DNA of 64,000 nt from Pedobacter frigoris (GTDB lineage Bacteria > Bacteroidota > Bacteroidia > Sphingobacteriales > Sphingobacteriaceae). A program made the translations under genes and the position numbers. The DNA lies in NCBI RefSeq assembly GCF_005116445.1, contig NZ_SWBQ01000001.1:372001-436000 (forward strand), given 5' to 3'. Below are positions 52,349-61,009 of this stretch, in pieces (positions within the stretch are counted from its first letter, which is position 1; every line of letters starts with the position of its first letter). The notes below the pieces were generated by a model. It had not been told where the DNA came from. It did no database searches and saw only the letters and a program-made list of their open reading frames with translations.

Positions 52349-52930
52349 ATGATGCTACATTCTGATAATGAGATTATTGAAGGGTTGAAGCGAGGCGGGT
52401 CACAAAGACAGATTTCTGAACGAGATCTGTACAAGGCCTATTTTTACCTCATCGCCCACGGCACTAAAAAATACAAAATCAGCACCGAAGATGCCGCCAG
52501 TGCATATTCGGATACCATCATCAGCCTCATCCATCAGATAGTTAACCGAAAGTTTGAAGGCCGCTCGGCACTCAAGTCCTACGCGTACCAGATATTTTCC
52601 AACAAATGTGTTGACCTTTTACGAAAAGAAACGACTAATAAGCGAAAGGCCGAATATGGTATTCCACTGGACAGTCTGGTGTATGAATTGCCGGATGCTG
52701 CCAGAAATGCTGTTCAGCAGATCATAGCAAAAGATGACTATAGCCGCCTGACCAAAATGCTGATGGAAGTAGGGGGGAAATGCAAGCAATTGCTGTTGTT
52801 TTTTGAAGATGGTTACAGCGATAAGGAAATAGCTGGTATGACGGAATACAATTCAGCAGAGGTGGTAAAAACCAGCAGGTTGAGGTGTATGGAAAAATTA
52901 AGAACATTATTGAAAATTAATAAAAGATGA
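52349..52930 (+). CDS. RNA polymerase sigma factor, ECF type
   Basis: 193 residues. Region 2 at about 22-95 (the YSDTIISLIHQIVNRKFEGR segment and YAYQIFSNKCVDLLRK) and region 4 at about 130-190 (FFEDGYSDKEIAGMTEYNSAE). The last four bases overlap the next gene (ATGA), so it is translationally coupled to the anti-sigma-like protein. It heads an operon with a TPR anti-sigma-like protein, a subtilisin-like protease and a CHAT protease. The target promoters are unknown; the tandem GTCAYGAC boxes at 57863 are one place to look. Confidence 0.9.
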   Translation: MMLHSDNEIIEGLKRGGSQRQISERDLYKAYFYLIAHGTKKYKISTEDAASAYSDTIISLIHQIVNRKFEGRSALKSYAYQIFSNKCVDLLRKETTNKRKAEYGIPLDSLVYELPDAARNAVQQIIAKDDYSRLTKMLMEVGGKCKQLLLFFEDGYSDKEIAGMTEYNSAEVVKTSRLRCMEKLRTLLKINKR

Positions 52931-53661
52931 CAGATCTGGAGTATATAGCGCAATATTTTGATGGGGAATTGTCTGAGGATGCTAAAAAAGCATTTGAGGA
53001 AAGGTGTGCCAAAGATGAAGTCCTTGCAGAGCAGGTTGCGCAATATATCATGATCAAAGATGCGCTGAAGCTGGAACTCGCGCAGCATAAGAAAGCGCGT
53101 TTTGCACAGCTTTATGAGGATGTCTTAGCTGCTGAAAAGCCTCAGGAAAAACAAAACTATCCATTGATCAGAAAACTGTCGCTGTATGCCGCCGCCGCTT
53201 GTCTGGCCCTGGTAGCAGCCTGGCTGATTTTCTTCAGAAGCCCGGATTCAAAAGTAATGGCGCGAGATTATATCGCCGCCAATTTTAACAACCTCGGTGT
53301 AACCATGGGTGCTAGTGACCAATTGCAGCAGGGAATCGCTGCTTTCAATAAAAAAGACTATCCTACAGCAATCAGCATTTTCGAAACCCTGACAAATGAC
53401 AATACATTTCGGGCTGAAGCTGTAAAAAACCTGGGTATTACCTATCTGATTACGGGCGAGTATGATAAAGCCATAGCAGCGTTTGATGAGCTGTCTAAAA
53501 TGGATTTATATACCAATCCCGGTTTGTTTTACAAATCAATAGCCCTCTTGAATAAGGGCGATAAAGAAAGCCATGAGCAAGCAAAAATCAACCTGGAACA
53601 GGTTGTTTCAAAAGACTTGGCTGGAAGTAAAGAGGCCAAAGCATGGCTGGACAAGCTCTGA
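52927..53661 (+). CDS. Anti-sigma-like membrane protein with periplasmic TPR domain
   Basis: 244 residues. The N-terminal cytoplasmic part opens with the anti-sigma-like pattern IAQYFDGELSEDAKKAFEER. One membrane helix (about 84-103) is followed by a periplasmic TPR region of about three repeats (about 135-240; GIAAFNKKDYPTAISIFETL). Coupling to the sigma gene by a 4-base overlap supports an anti-sigma role. The TPR part would be the sensor or the dock for the TPR-CHAT protein downstream. No zinc-binding HxxxCxxC motif is seen. Confidence 0.85.
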   Translation: MTDLEYIAQYFDGELSEDAKKAFEERCAKDEVLAEQVAQYIMIKDALKLELAQHKKARFAQLYEDVLAAEKPQEKQNYPLIRKLSLYAAAACLALVAAWLIFFRSPDSKVMARDYIAANFNNLGVTMGASDQLQQGIAAFNKKDYPTAISIFETLTNDNTFRAEAVKNLGITYLITGEYDKAIAAFDELSKMDLYTNPGLFYKSIALLNKGDKESHEQAKINLEQVVSKDLAGSKEAKAWLDKL

Positions 53662-53699
53662 TCACCTCAAAATCTATCTTATGAAATCAAAAAATCCCT

Positions 53700-55070
53700 A
53701 TGTATACCAACAAACTTTCACCAAAACGCAACCCCGCTGCGGTTAGATTAAGCGCGCGGAGCGAAAAACTGGAAAAATTACTCACCAGAACTTACCGTAA
53801 AGATCAGATCCTGGTCTTTTTCAAAAGGAAACCAACGGAAAATGATATCCGGACGGTTAAGGAATCTTTTAAGAAAGACGGCATTGCCATAGAGACGATC
53901 AAGATGCTTTCCTGTGGCAATTGTGATATCCCTGTGCAACTGTGGTCTGCCAAAGGAATTCATTCCCGGATCAGCAAGGATTCTTTAAAAGCCGGGTCGG
54001 GACCATCATCTACGACCGTGGGCGAGTCTTATTCCCTGAACTTTACCAATTCGGTTCCGGCTGATGCGCAGAGAGGATTTCAAGGTGAAAACAAGCATTT
54101 GCAAAATCCTTCGTCCGGCAAAAAAGATGAAATTATCGTAGCCGTATTAGATACGGGTGTAGACACTGCGCTAGTCGATCCTCAGTATCTGTGGAAACAG
54201 ACTGACACCACAACGGGGGCAAAGTGCTATGCTGAAGTGCATGAAGGCTGGAATTTTATTGACAATACCAGTAATTACAGGGATGACAATCCCAATAGGC
54301 ATGGCAGTATCGTCAGCCAGTATATCATCAACCAGTTTGCAGGCGCTGAAAATAATACGGTAAAGATCATGCCGCTGAAAACGCATGACAAGGATGGGGT
54401 GGGTGATCTTTTTGGGATACTCTGTGCCATTAATTTTGCAATAGCCAAGGGTGCTCATATCATCAATGCGAGCTGGGGATTCTATTATTACTATGAAATT
54501 CCTGTGCCTTATCTTAAAACGCTGATTACCGGCGTATTGCGAAAAAAAGGCATCCTCTTTGTCACGGCAGCAGGCAATCAAAGTCCGGCAGAGGACGAAA
54601 TTGCCAAACAAATTTACCAGGCAGAGCATGGAATTACGTTGACTGAAGATCAGCTACGCAATCTAGCCATTCATAATTTCTATCCTGCTAACTTGAGCAC
54701 CGCGGCCAATAGCGTAATCACGGTAACTACCACCGATGAGCGTACGGTAAGCGCCACGCAGAATTACAGCAATAAATATGTGGATCTTGGTGTAGTGGCC
54801 GATCAGGTGCTGCGTGAAGGGATGAAGTTTGCCGTTCCTTTTGATGGTGCGGATCCGGCTTTGATCAGCGGATCTTCCTTTGCTACGGCCATAGCCAGCG
54901 GGATTATCGGGGCACATTGTCCAAAAAGCTTTTATGTGCCAAATATCAAAAAGGCAGATTTCATTGCATGCCTGGGCAGCTTGGCTGTTGCAGGTTCAGG
55001 AACCCATGTTCTTGAGGAAAATTTAGTGCTTGCCAAAAAGCACATCAGAAATGGTGCTTGTGTAAAATAA
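53700..55070 (+). CDS. S8 family serine peptidase (subtilisin-like)
   Basis: 456 residues. There is no obvious signal peptide, so it may act in the cytoplasm or leave by another route. The N-terminal 125 residues resemble the prodomain found before some S8 peptidases (QILVFFKRKPTENDIRTV, SCGNCDIPVQLW). The catalytic triad is D151 (VLDTGVD), H201 (NRHGSIV) and S393 (SGSSFATA), with the oxyanion Asn probably in VTAAGNQ. It is the third gene of the sigma operon, 38 bases after the anti-sigma-like gene and 7 before the CHAT gene. A protease here could release the sigma factor or process the CHAT protein. Confidence 0.92.
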   Translation: MYTNKLSPKRNPAAVRLSARSEKLEKLLTRTYRKDQILVFFKRKPTENDIRTVKESFKKDGIAIETIKMLSCGNCDIPVQLWSAKGIHSRISKDSLKAGSGPSSTTVGESYSLNFTNSVPADAQRGFQGENKHLQNPSSGKKDEIIVAVLDTGVDTALVDPQYLWKQTDTTTGAKCYAEVHEGWNFIDNTSNYRDDNPNRHGSIVSQYIINQFAGAENNTVKIMPLKTHDKDGVGDLFGILCAINFAIAKGAHIINASWGFYYYYEIPVPYLKTLITGVLRKKGILFVTAAGNQSPAEDEIAKQIYQAEHGITLTEDQLRNLAIHNFYPANLSTAANSVITVTTTDERTVSATQNYSNKYVDLGVVADQVLREGMKFAVPFDGADPALISGSSFATAIASGIIGAHCPKSFYVPNIKKADFIACLGSLAVAGSGTHVLEENLVLAKKHIRNGACVK

Positions 55071-55077
55071 GCAAGCC

Positions 55078-57837
55078 ATGCAAAGATTATTTTTTCGCTC
55101 AGCAGTTTTACTGTTGTTTGCTTTGCTGTATGGCTTACAGGGCTACACTCAATGTTTGTCCGACTCGGCGGTAGTAAATAAAGTAAACGGCATTCATGGA
55201 AATTCCGGGCTCAGCAATCACAAAAAGCTAAGCTTGCTACAGGCATTACATCAGAAATACCTGAAATGCCATCCCGTCAGGGGCTTCGGCTATGCGCAAA
55301 TGGCCCATAGGATGGGAGATTTGTACGGCAAAACAGATGACCTGGTAAAGGCCATATTTTTTACTAAGGAAGCCGTGCAGGTCAATACTTCAGGTAGAAA
55401 AAACACCGATCCATCCTTCCTGGCCAACAGCTATTTTAACCTTGGGATATTCTATAAGCGGTTGAACCTGTTAAAAGAATCCCAGGATTACTTCGACAGG
55501 TGCATTGCTTCAGGAAGTCAGTTCCCCGATAAGTATTTCATTGTTTTTATGGCTTTTGAGCAGAAGTCTTATGCCTGGTACCAGACAGGGGATTATCAGA
55601 AAAGTATAGAAATAGCGAACGAAGGGATTTACCTGGCCGGAGAAGTAGGAAACCTTGATGCCAAGGCGCCGTTGCTTGCACAAAAGGCACAAGCGGCCGC
55701 AGAGTTGTCGTTGTTTTCCGAAGCAGAATCCAGTATCACAACAGCGATCGCCATGCTTGAGCAGTCGGGTAATGACCCTGTACACCTGGCAACCAGTTAT
55801 TCTGTATATGCTGATTTGCTCGGTAAAAAGGGAAATCCGAAATCTGCCATTTCTTACTATCAAAAAGCGTACGATTTAAATGCCACTAATGAAAATTTTG
55901 AACAGTGCGCCAGGGATCTGCTGGATATGGGCAGTGTATATGCGGATGAACTGAAGGAATATGATAAGGCCCTCGAATGTTACAACAGAGGATTTAAGCT
56001 CGCCCGGGAGGCGGAAGATCAGTACCAGATGGCAGCCTTATATTCCAATATGGGCGTGGTGTATGGTTACCAGAAAAACTACAGTAAGGCTTTGTCTTAT
56101 TATCAAAAGGCATTGATCACATTGCCTTTGGGATTTAAGGATATTTCGTTGAATCGAAACCTGAATTCGAATATGCTCAAGCTGGTTTCCAACGATTATT
56201 TTGTGACTACGATGATCGCTAACAAAGCAAATGCATTACTGCAGCGCTATCGTCAGAGTGGGGATAAAACAGACCTGAAACTTTCTCTGGCTACCTATGA
56301 ACTGGCAGATGAAGCGCTCGATATGATGCGATGGAAGCAACACGCTGAGGAAAGTAAGTTGGTCTGGCGTAAAAAAACAAGGGACCTGTATGAGGAATGC
56401 ATCGAAGTGTGCTTCGCCCTGAAGGATGTAGAAAAGGCTTACTATTTTTTTGAAAAGAGCCGGGCAGCATTATTAAATGACAGGTTGAGTGAAACCCTGG
56501 CAGAAAATCAGCTTTCCAAGAAAGACCGTCAAAAAGAAAAACAATTACGTATAAATGCCTTTATACTTGGACAAAAGCTACTTGCCGCTCCACAGGAAGC
56601 GACGGAATATTCAAGGTTAAAAGCAGACTGGCGTGCTGCGCAGGATCAATGGGAGCGGTATATTAGAAAACTGGAACAGCAGTATCCGGCTTACTATCAA
56701 CATAAATTTGACCGTAAGGTTTTTCCTCACAGTAGTCTCAGGGCTAGATTGAAGAAAGAACAGCAGGTATTGGTAGAGTATTTTACGGGAGCTGACTGTA
56801 TTTATACTTTAGTGCTTTCCGGTTCACAGCAAAAGCTGCTGAAGATCAGGTATCCTGATTACGAAAAAGACACCCGGGAATTGCTGAACCTGTGTTCCAA
56901 TCGGTCTTTGCTCAACCAAAATTATAGCAGATACGCTTTACTGGCGAATAAATTATATCGAAGACTTTTCAAGCCTCTGGGTGTTGAAAGAGGCAGGGTC
57001 ATCCTATCGCCGGATGAACAGTTTATACCTTTTGAAGCCCTGCTTACCGATGCTGGGAACCGGGAGAGCTTTTTAGCAAAACAATATGCTTTTAGCTATG
57101 TGCATGCAATGCGTACGGTGATGAAAAAGCACCAGAGCTACCCTACGGAAACCTCGTTTTTAGGTGTCGCGCCGCTGCAGTATGGTGGCGGTTTATCTGC
57201 CTTGACAGGTTCAGATCATTCACTGGAAAGGATAGCGTCTGGTTTTAAGCAGGCGCTGTTATTAAAAGGTGCTGATGCGTCACGGGAAGCTTTTTTGCAG
57301 CAGGCCACCCGACACCAGCTCTTGCAAATTTATGCGCATGCAGATGCTGATAGTCTGGCAAAGGAACCGGTATTGTACCTTGCTGATGGCACGGTAAAAT
57401 TATCAGTTATTCAGCAGTTGAAATTTACAAACACCGAATTGGTAGTGCTTTCTGCATGTAATACTGGAGTAGGGCGGAATGCTAGTGGTGAAGGTATATT
57501 TAGCATGGCCAGAGGCTTTATGATCGCCGGCGTGCCTGCAAGCGTAACTAACCTCTGGCAGATTGACGATCAGGTGACCTACAGGATTACTGAATCTTTT
57601 TATAAGTGCCTGCAGGAAGGGATGACAAAGGATGTGGCCTTGAACAAGGCAAAACTGGCACTGCTGGATGATGAAGATGGATTGCATGTGATGCCGTATT
57701 TCTGGGCTGCGACTATAGTAATAGGGGATACGGATGCTATTGAATATGAAGCCGGTTTTAGTCTGTTTTTGTGGATTACAGCTGGTGGTATTCTGATGCT
57801 GGCAGGGGCGTTATTGCTGAAAAATAAAAAAAGTTAA
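55078..57837 (+). CDS. TPR-CHAT protease, membrane-anchored
   Basis: 919 residues. Signal peptide (to about residue 25), about eight TPR repeats (about 40-420; NSYFNLGIFYKRLNLLKESQ and others), a helical linker, then a CHAT caspase-like domain (about 620-880) with catalytic H754 (IYAHADAD) and C794 (LSACNTG). A C-terminal membrane helix (about 893-915) with a Lys-rich tail anchors it with the enzyme outside the cytoplasm. CHAT proteases cleave partner proteins in regulated cascades; here the neighbours are another protease, a sigma/anti-sigma pair and a small secreted protein. Last gene of the operon. Confidence 0.93.
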   Translation: MQRLFFRSAVLLLFALLYGLQGYTQCLSDSAVVNKVNGIHGNSGLSNHKKLSLLQALHQKYLKCHPVRGFGYAQMAHRMGDLYGKTDDLVKAIFFTKEAVQVNTSGRKNTDPSFLANSYFNLGIFYKRLNLLKESQDYFDRCIASGSQFPDKYFIVFMAFEQKSYAWYQTGDYQKSIEIANEGIYLAGEVGNLDAKAPLLAQKAQAAAELSLFSEAESSITTAIAMLEQSGNDPVHLATSYSVYADLLGKKGNPKSAISYYQKAYDLNATNENFEQCARDLLDMGSVYADELKEYDKALECYNRGFKLAREAEDQYQMAALYSNMGVVYGYQKNYSKALSYYQKALITLPLGFKDISLNRNLNSNMLKLVSNDYFVTTMIANKANALLQRYRQSGDKTDLKLSLATYELADEALDMMRWKQHAEESKLVWRKKTRDLYEECIEVCFALKDVEKAYYFFEKSRAALLNDRLSETLAENQLSKKDRQKEKQLRINAFILGQKLLAAPQEATEYSRLKADWRAAQDQWERYIRKLEQQYPAYYQHKFDRKVFPHSSLRARLKKEQQVLVEYFTGADCIYTLVLSGSQQKLLKIRYPDYEKDTRELLNLCSNRSLLNQNYSRYALLANKLYRRLFKPLGVERGRVILSPDEQFIPFEALLTDAGNRESFLAKQYAFSYVHAMRTVMKKHQSYPTETSFLGVAPLQYGGGLSALTGSDHSLERIASGFKQALLLKGADASREAFLQQATRHQLLQIYAHADADSLAKEPVLYLADGTVKLSVIQQLKFTNTELVVLSACNTGVGRNASGEGIFSMARGFMIAGVPASVTNLWQIDDQVTYRITESFYKCLQEGMTKDVALNKAKLALLDDEDGLHVMPYFWAATIVIGDTDAIEYEAGFSLFLWITAGGILMLAGALLLKNKKS

Positions 57838-57862
57838 AAATGTTGTTTCCCTTTTTTAGGTA

Positions 57863-57889
57863 GTCACGACTAATGTAGTAAGTCATGAC
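57863..57889. promoter_or_regulatory. Tandem GTCAYGAC boxes upstream of the small secreted protein
   Basis: GTCACGAC (57863-57870) and GTCATGAC (57882-57889), 19 bases apart, about two helical turns. The second is a perfect palindrome, and together they also form an imperfect larger inverted repeat. They lie 39 bases before the ATG. They may be bound by an activator or by the adjacent sigma factor. Confidence 0.5.
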
Positions 57890-57927
57890 AATAAACTTTA
57901 ATTATTTAAACCTTTAAAAACAACAAC

Positions 57928-58320
57928 ATGAAAAAGTTATTCATCCCAACATTGTGCGCAGGTCTTTTATTATTTGGCGCAACTGCTTCTAAAGCTCAAA
58001 CTGCAAAAGCTTTGATCGTAAACACAACTTCAGAAGCTGAAGTCAACAAAATCGTGGAATCTTTAAAAGGTGCTGATCCTTCGACTTATCGCCTGACTGT
58101 AAATTATGGTACTGCTCCGCTTTCATCTATTGGTAAAGTGGGAGGAGCCACAGTAGGTGCAGGAGGCGGTTTTAATGCGTCTGATGTGATCGTGATCCAA
58201 AAGATCATTACCAATGGTAAAGACTTGCAAAATTCAATCATCTCGAAATTGAATACCAATCTGAGCAAGCAATCATTCAAATCCGTAAAACTGTCGGCAG
58301 TGCGCGGCAGGGGACTGTAA
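57928..58320 (+). CDS. Small secreted protein of unknown family
   Basis: 130 residues with a textbook signal peptide (MKKLFIPTLCAGLLLFGATA, cleavage near SKAQ-T). The mature part is about 107 residues: a beta/alpha pattern (ALIVNTTSEAEVNKIVES), a flexible Gly-rich centre (GGATVGAGGGFNASD) and a basic end (RGRGL). It is not related to any family I know. Upstream lie tandem GTCAYGAC boxes and downstream a strong terminator, so it has its own transcript, a pattern seen for abundant products. It lies just after the CHAT gene and may be its substrate or the output of the sigma factor. Confidence 0.8.
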   Translation: MKKLFIPTLCAGLLLFGATASKAQTAKALIVNTTSEAEVNKIVESLKGADPSTYRLTVNYGTAPLSSIGKVGGATVGAGGGFNASDVIVIQKIITNGKDLQNSIISKLNTNLSKQSFKSVKLSAVRGRGL

Positions 58321-58338
58321 GGAAATATTCTGATGACC

Positions 58339-58369
58339 AGGAGCAGGTAAACGCCTGCTCCTTTATTTT
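58339..58369 (+). terminator. Intrinsic terminator of the small secreted protein gene
   Basis: AGGAGCAGG pairs perfectly with CCTGCTCCT around a 6-base loop and is followed by TTATTTTA. It separates this transcript from the two-gene unit downstream. Confidence 0.85.
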
Positions 58370-58375
58370 AAAGCC

Positions 58376-58849
58376 ATGAAATACACCTTGATAAAATCTT
58401 TCTTTGCCCTGCATCTGTTGATTGTGCTGCTGGGATCAGGATTGATCAAACAGCATAACAAGCTGGCAGAAGCTTTTTTGTTGCGGTACGCATCGTACAC
58501 GGGAGGAGGTTTTGGTTACAGTTTCTTTTCTCCAAATGTGGGAAACCAGACCGTGGTAAAGGCCTACACGCTGGATGGTAAAAAGCATTTGAGACAGGAT
58601 GCCTATGGTATAGGAAAAAACCTGTTCGACTCCCGGCTATCCGCAGTCATCCATACTTTTAGAAACCAAAAGGCCTACGAGCTTACTTCGAGGATGATTG
58701 CCTCACACGTTTTCGCCAACCGGCCAGGCACGGGAGTAGCTTTCATCTCTATCGGAGAATACGTTCCCCCCTTGATGAAAGATTACCGCCTTTACCAAAA
58801 AACAAGCATTTTCCGGGAAGTATATAACGGAACTTACAAGCTACAATAA
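58376..58849 (+). CDS. Membrane-anchored protein of unknown function, HTTM partner
   Basis: 157 residues. One N-terminal membrane helix (about 5-25) and a small extracytoplasmic domain with the pattern GGGFGYSFFSPNVGNQTVVK. Small proteins with a FFSPN-type motif often lie beside HTTM-domain genes in Bacteroidota, which fits the gene 23 bases downstream. The ATG lies just after the terminator of the secreted protein, so expression may come from read-through or from a promoter inside that region. No enzyme motif is seen. Confidence 0.7.
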   Translation: MKYTLIKSFFALHLLIVLLGSGLIKQHNKLAEAFLLRYASYTGGGFGYSFFSPNVGNQTVVKAYTLDGKKHLRQDAYGIGKNLFDSRLSAVIHTFRNQKAYELTSRMIASHVFANRPGTGVAFISIGEYVPPLMKDYRLYQKTSIFREVYNGTYKLQ

Positions 58850-58872
58850 TTATTTGCCTTAAAACTTTTGTT

Positions 58873-59829
58873 ATGAAAGCATTAACCTCCAATTCGCCCT
58901 TACAGTTTGCCGCCTTAAGGATAGGTGTGGCACTTACGATACTGTTTAAAATTTATTCAGAGTTTGATCAACTGGATTTGCTCTACAGCAAGACCGGGAT
59001 CATTCAGGATTTTGTATCCAGACCACTGCAGGTATCTTACATCATATCCCTTCCAAAATTCATCGATTTTCTGGGAATTAGTAATGAACACAACTTTCTT
59101 TCTGCGCTCTACCTGCTGTTTGGTTTTTCAGCATTTTGCCTGCTGATCGGTTTAAAAACCAGGATCAATGTCGCAATTTGTCTGTTTATTCATCTGCTGG
59201 TTTTTAATGGTTATAGTTTGCTGACTTTTGGGTTTGACGGTTTCCTATTCACCTTGTTGTTTTATAGCTTATTGTTTCCGATAGGTCGTGTCTGGTCTCT
59301 TGATAATTTGATACACAGCTCCAAAAAGCCTATAGATCTGGCATACATGAACATTTGTTTTAATGTGCTGCAGCTTCATTTGTGCATCGTTTACTTCACC
59401 GCGGGTGTGGCAAAGTTTGGCGGGCAACAATGGATGGATGGTACCGCCATCTGGAGTGCGATCAACCAGCCGCAGTTTTATTCCATGTTCACAGATTTTT
59501 TTAAAGACCTGATCAGTCGCCCGGGTGTGTCTGCCATTTTCTCCTGGACTACCTTGTTTGTGGAAATGCTGTTTCCTGTCCTGATATGGATCAAATGGGG
59601 TAGAGTCAGGGTATTAATCCTGCTTAGCGTCATATTAATGCACGTTTTTATAGGTGCAGTTATGGGTCTGCAGTTGTTTGCCTGGATCATGATCGTGTTT
59701 GACCTGAGTGCTTTCGGAGGAGTGTTTGGATCTGTTTATTGTGCCATAAAAATGAAAATAACCAAATTTCAAAGATTTTCACCCAAGCCAACCGCCTTAA
59801 CTATTTATCTACCCGGGAAAGTTAATTGA
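58873..59829 (+). CDS. HTTM domain membrane protein (vitamin K-dependent carboxylase-like)
   Basis: 318 residues with about seven to eight membrane helices. The horizontally transferred transmembrane (HTTM) fold shared with gamma-glutamyl carboxylase is indicated by the order of helices, the conserved-looking FTAGVAKFGGQQWMDGTA segment and LFVEMLFPVLIW. It lacks the large lumenal domain of true carboxylases. Bacterial HTTM proteins have no settled function; quinone-linked chemistry or lipid modification has been suggested. It pairs with the 157-residue protein and neighbours a small secreted protein that could be a substrate. Confidence 0.85.
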   Translation: MKALTSNSPLQFAALRIGVALTILFKIYSEFDQLDLLYSKTGIIQDFVSRPLQVSYIISLPKFIDFLGISNEHNFLSALYLLFGFSAFCLLIGLKTRINVAICLFIHLLVFNGYSLLTFGFDGFLFTLLFYSLLFPIGRVWSLDNLIHSSKKPIDLAYMNICFNVLQLHLCIVYFTAGVAKFGGQQWMDGTAIWSAINQPQFYSMFTDFFKDLISRPGVSAIFSWTTLFVEMLFPVLIWIKWGRVRVLILLSVILMHVFIGAVMGLQLFAWIMIVFDLSAFGGVFGSVYCAIKMKITKFQRFSPKPTALTIYLPGKVN

Positions 59830-59838
59830 TTTTTGAGT

Positions 59839-60207
59839 TTACTTCCCCTCTGAAATCAATTTTCTTGGCCGTTTACTTTTGAATCCTTCTTCAGTGTTTT
59901 GACTTGCCTGTCGGTCCTGAGCTGGAAAGTGATTTGATTTAAAGGCCTTAGGTTTTTTCTCGCGATCCTCGTCTGCAAGTTTTACAGTAAGTTTTCGTCC
60001 CTTCATCACCATCCCGTTAAGGTTTGCTATAGCCCTGTCTGCACCTGCCTGATCTACCATTTCGATAAACCCATAACCTTTATGCTTATGGGTTACTTTG
60101 TCGGTCAATAAATGTATACTATGTATCATCCCCTGGATACTGAACAACTCAATCAGTTCGACATCCTCAATGTCTAGTGGGTATCCCACCACAAATAATT
60201 TTATCAT
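59839..60207 (-). CDS. RNA-binding protein with one RRM domain
   Basis: 122 residues. A single RNA recognition motif (about 1-80) with RNP2 KLFVVGY and RNP1 KGYGFIEM, followed by a basic, flexible tail (PAQDRQASQNTEEGFKSKRP). Small single-RRM proteins are common in Bacteroidota and are thought to bind A/U-rich or generic mRNA as RNA chaperones. It converges on the HTTM gene with only 9 bases between stops and no clear terminator. Confidence 0.93.
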   Translation of the reverse strand: MIKLFVVGYPLDIEDVELIELFSIQGMIHSIHLLTDKVTHKHKGYGFIEMVDQAGADRAIANLNGMVMKGRKLTVKLADEDREKKPKAFKSNHFPAQDRQASQNTEEGFKSKRPRKLISEGK

Positions 60208-60363
60208 GAAAATAATCTAATACCCCAAATTTAAGGTTTTAATTGGGTTTTGAGTAATGGGATAGCCAATCTATCTTATATATCCTTTTTTTTACATGAG
60301 CCAGCTATAATATAAAGGTTAGCTAGACCAGATTGCCAATTCATTTCCCGCCGGATCAAGGAA

Positions 60364-60878
60364 ATGAAACCTCTTTCCGCCCGGAAAGCTGATGATTTCT
60401 TTGGAAATCCGTCCGCCAGCTTTGAGGAGGACCTGGTGAGACTCGCGACTAAGGGCACTGAAGTGCAGGCTAATAGTTTTGGAAATGAGGGAACGGGCGG
60501 GCAGTCTTATAGAAAGTACAATTGGAAAACAGGTATTTTGACGGATTCTATTCTTTTATTGAGAATTTTGGCAATGGAAACGGACAGTTGCTGCGCAAAG
60601 CCGAATACTATAATATGTTTGGAAAGGAAGTTAATGGCGACTGGAAATTTTTAGATCAGGCAAAACTGACACATACAGATGGTGTTCCCGAGGGTAGGAG
60701 CGACTATGCTGGTGGTATTTCTCCGGATCATAGCGATCATTTCTACATGTCATCCGGAGGATACGAGAAAACCATTAATCCCGGAACAGTAATGGTAAAA
60801 GCAAAAGGCAAAATACCTAGAGTTGACCTGAAGGCATTAGAAAAGACGCTGGTTAATTCTCCCAAATCTTCTCAATAA
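60364..60878 (+). pseudogene. Unrecognised gene with an apparent frameshift
   Basis: Two overlapping frames join into one coding sequence: the first reads SYRKYNWKT near 60510-60531, the second continues ENRYFDGFYSFIENFGNGNG to the stop at 60876. A one-base change in the AAAA at 60525 would fuse them to about 170 residues with consistent composition. The C-terminal half (LTHTDGVPEGRSDYAGGISP, then DHFYMSSGGYE) looks well folded but I know no family. A 13-base-stem terminator directly after the stop shows this was a real gene. The 5' end may extend upstream of 60364. Confidence 0.5.
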
Positions 60879-60917
60879 AATACAAATGGCGCCCATGATC
60901 AAGTGCCATTTGTATTT
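60878..60917 (+). terminator. Strong intrinsic terminator
   Basis: AAATACAAATGGC and its perfect complement form a 13-base stem with a 14-base loop. The right arm ends in a T-rich stretch. Confidence 0.85.
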
Positions 60918-60997
60918 CTAATGTAAAATATATCACTGTATTACAGTTGTTTACAGATATTCTGAAATAATATATACTACTATTCCCCTATACTTTA

Positions 60998-61005
60998 TAT
61001 ATTTG
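60998..61005 (+). promoter_or_regulatory. -7 promoter box of the sulfite reductase leader
   Basis: TATATTTG matches TAnnTTTG. It lies only 5 bases before the ATG of the leader ORF, so the leader mRNA could be leaderless or translation could begin further inside. Confidence 0.55.
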
Positions 61006-61009
61006 CTTC

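Noticed and set aside
53681..53746. A 21-codon ORF (starting MKSKNPYVYQQT) overlapping the start of the S8 peptidase gene
   Set aside because: It is out of frame with the peptidase and has no support beyond an ATG; a coupling role is possible but unsupported.
58021..58320. Small secreted protein as a repeat-containing adhesin or bacteriocin
   Set aside because: There is no internal repeat, no double-Gly leader and no immunity gene; the signal peptide is a normal Sec type.
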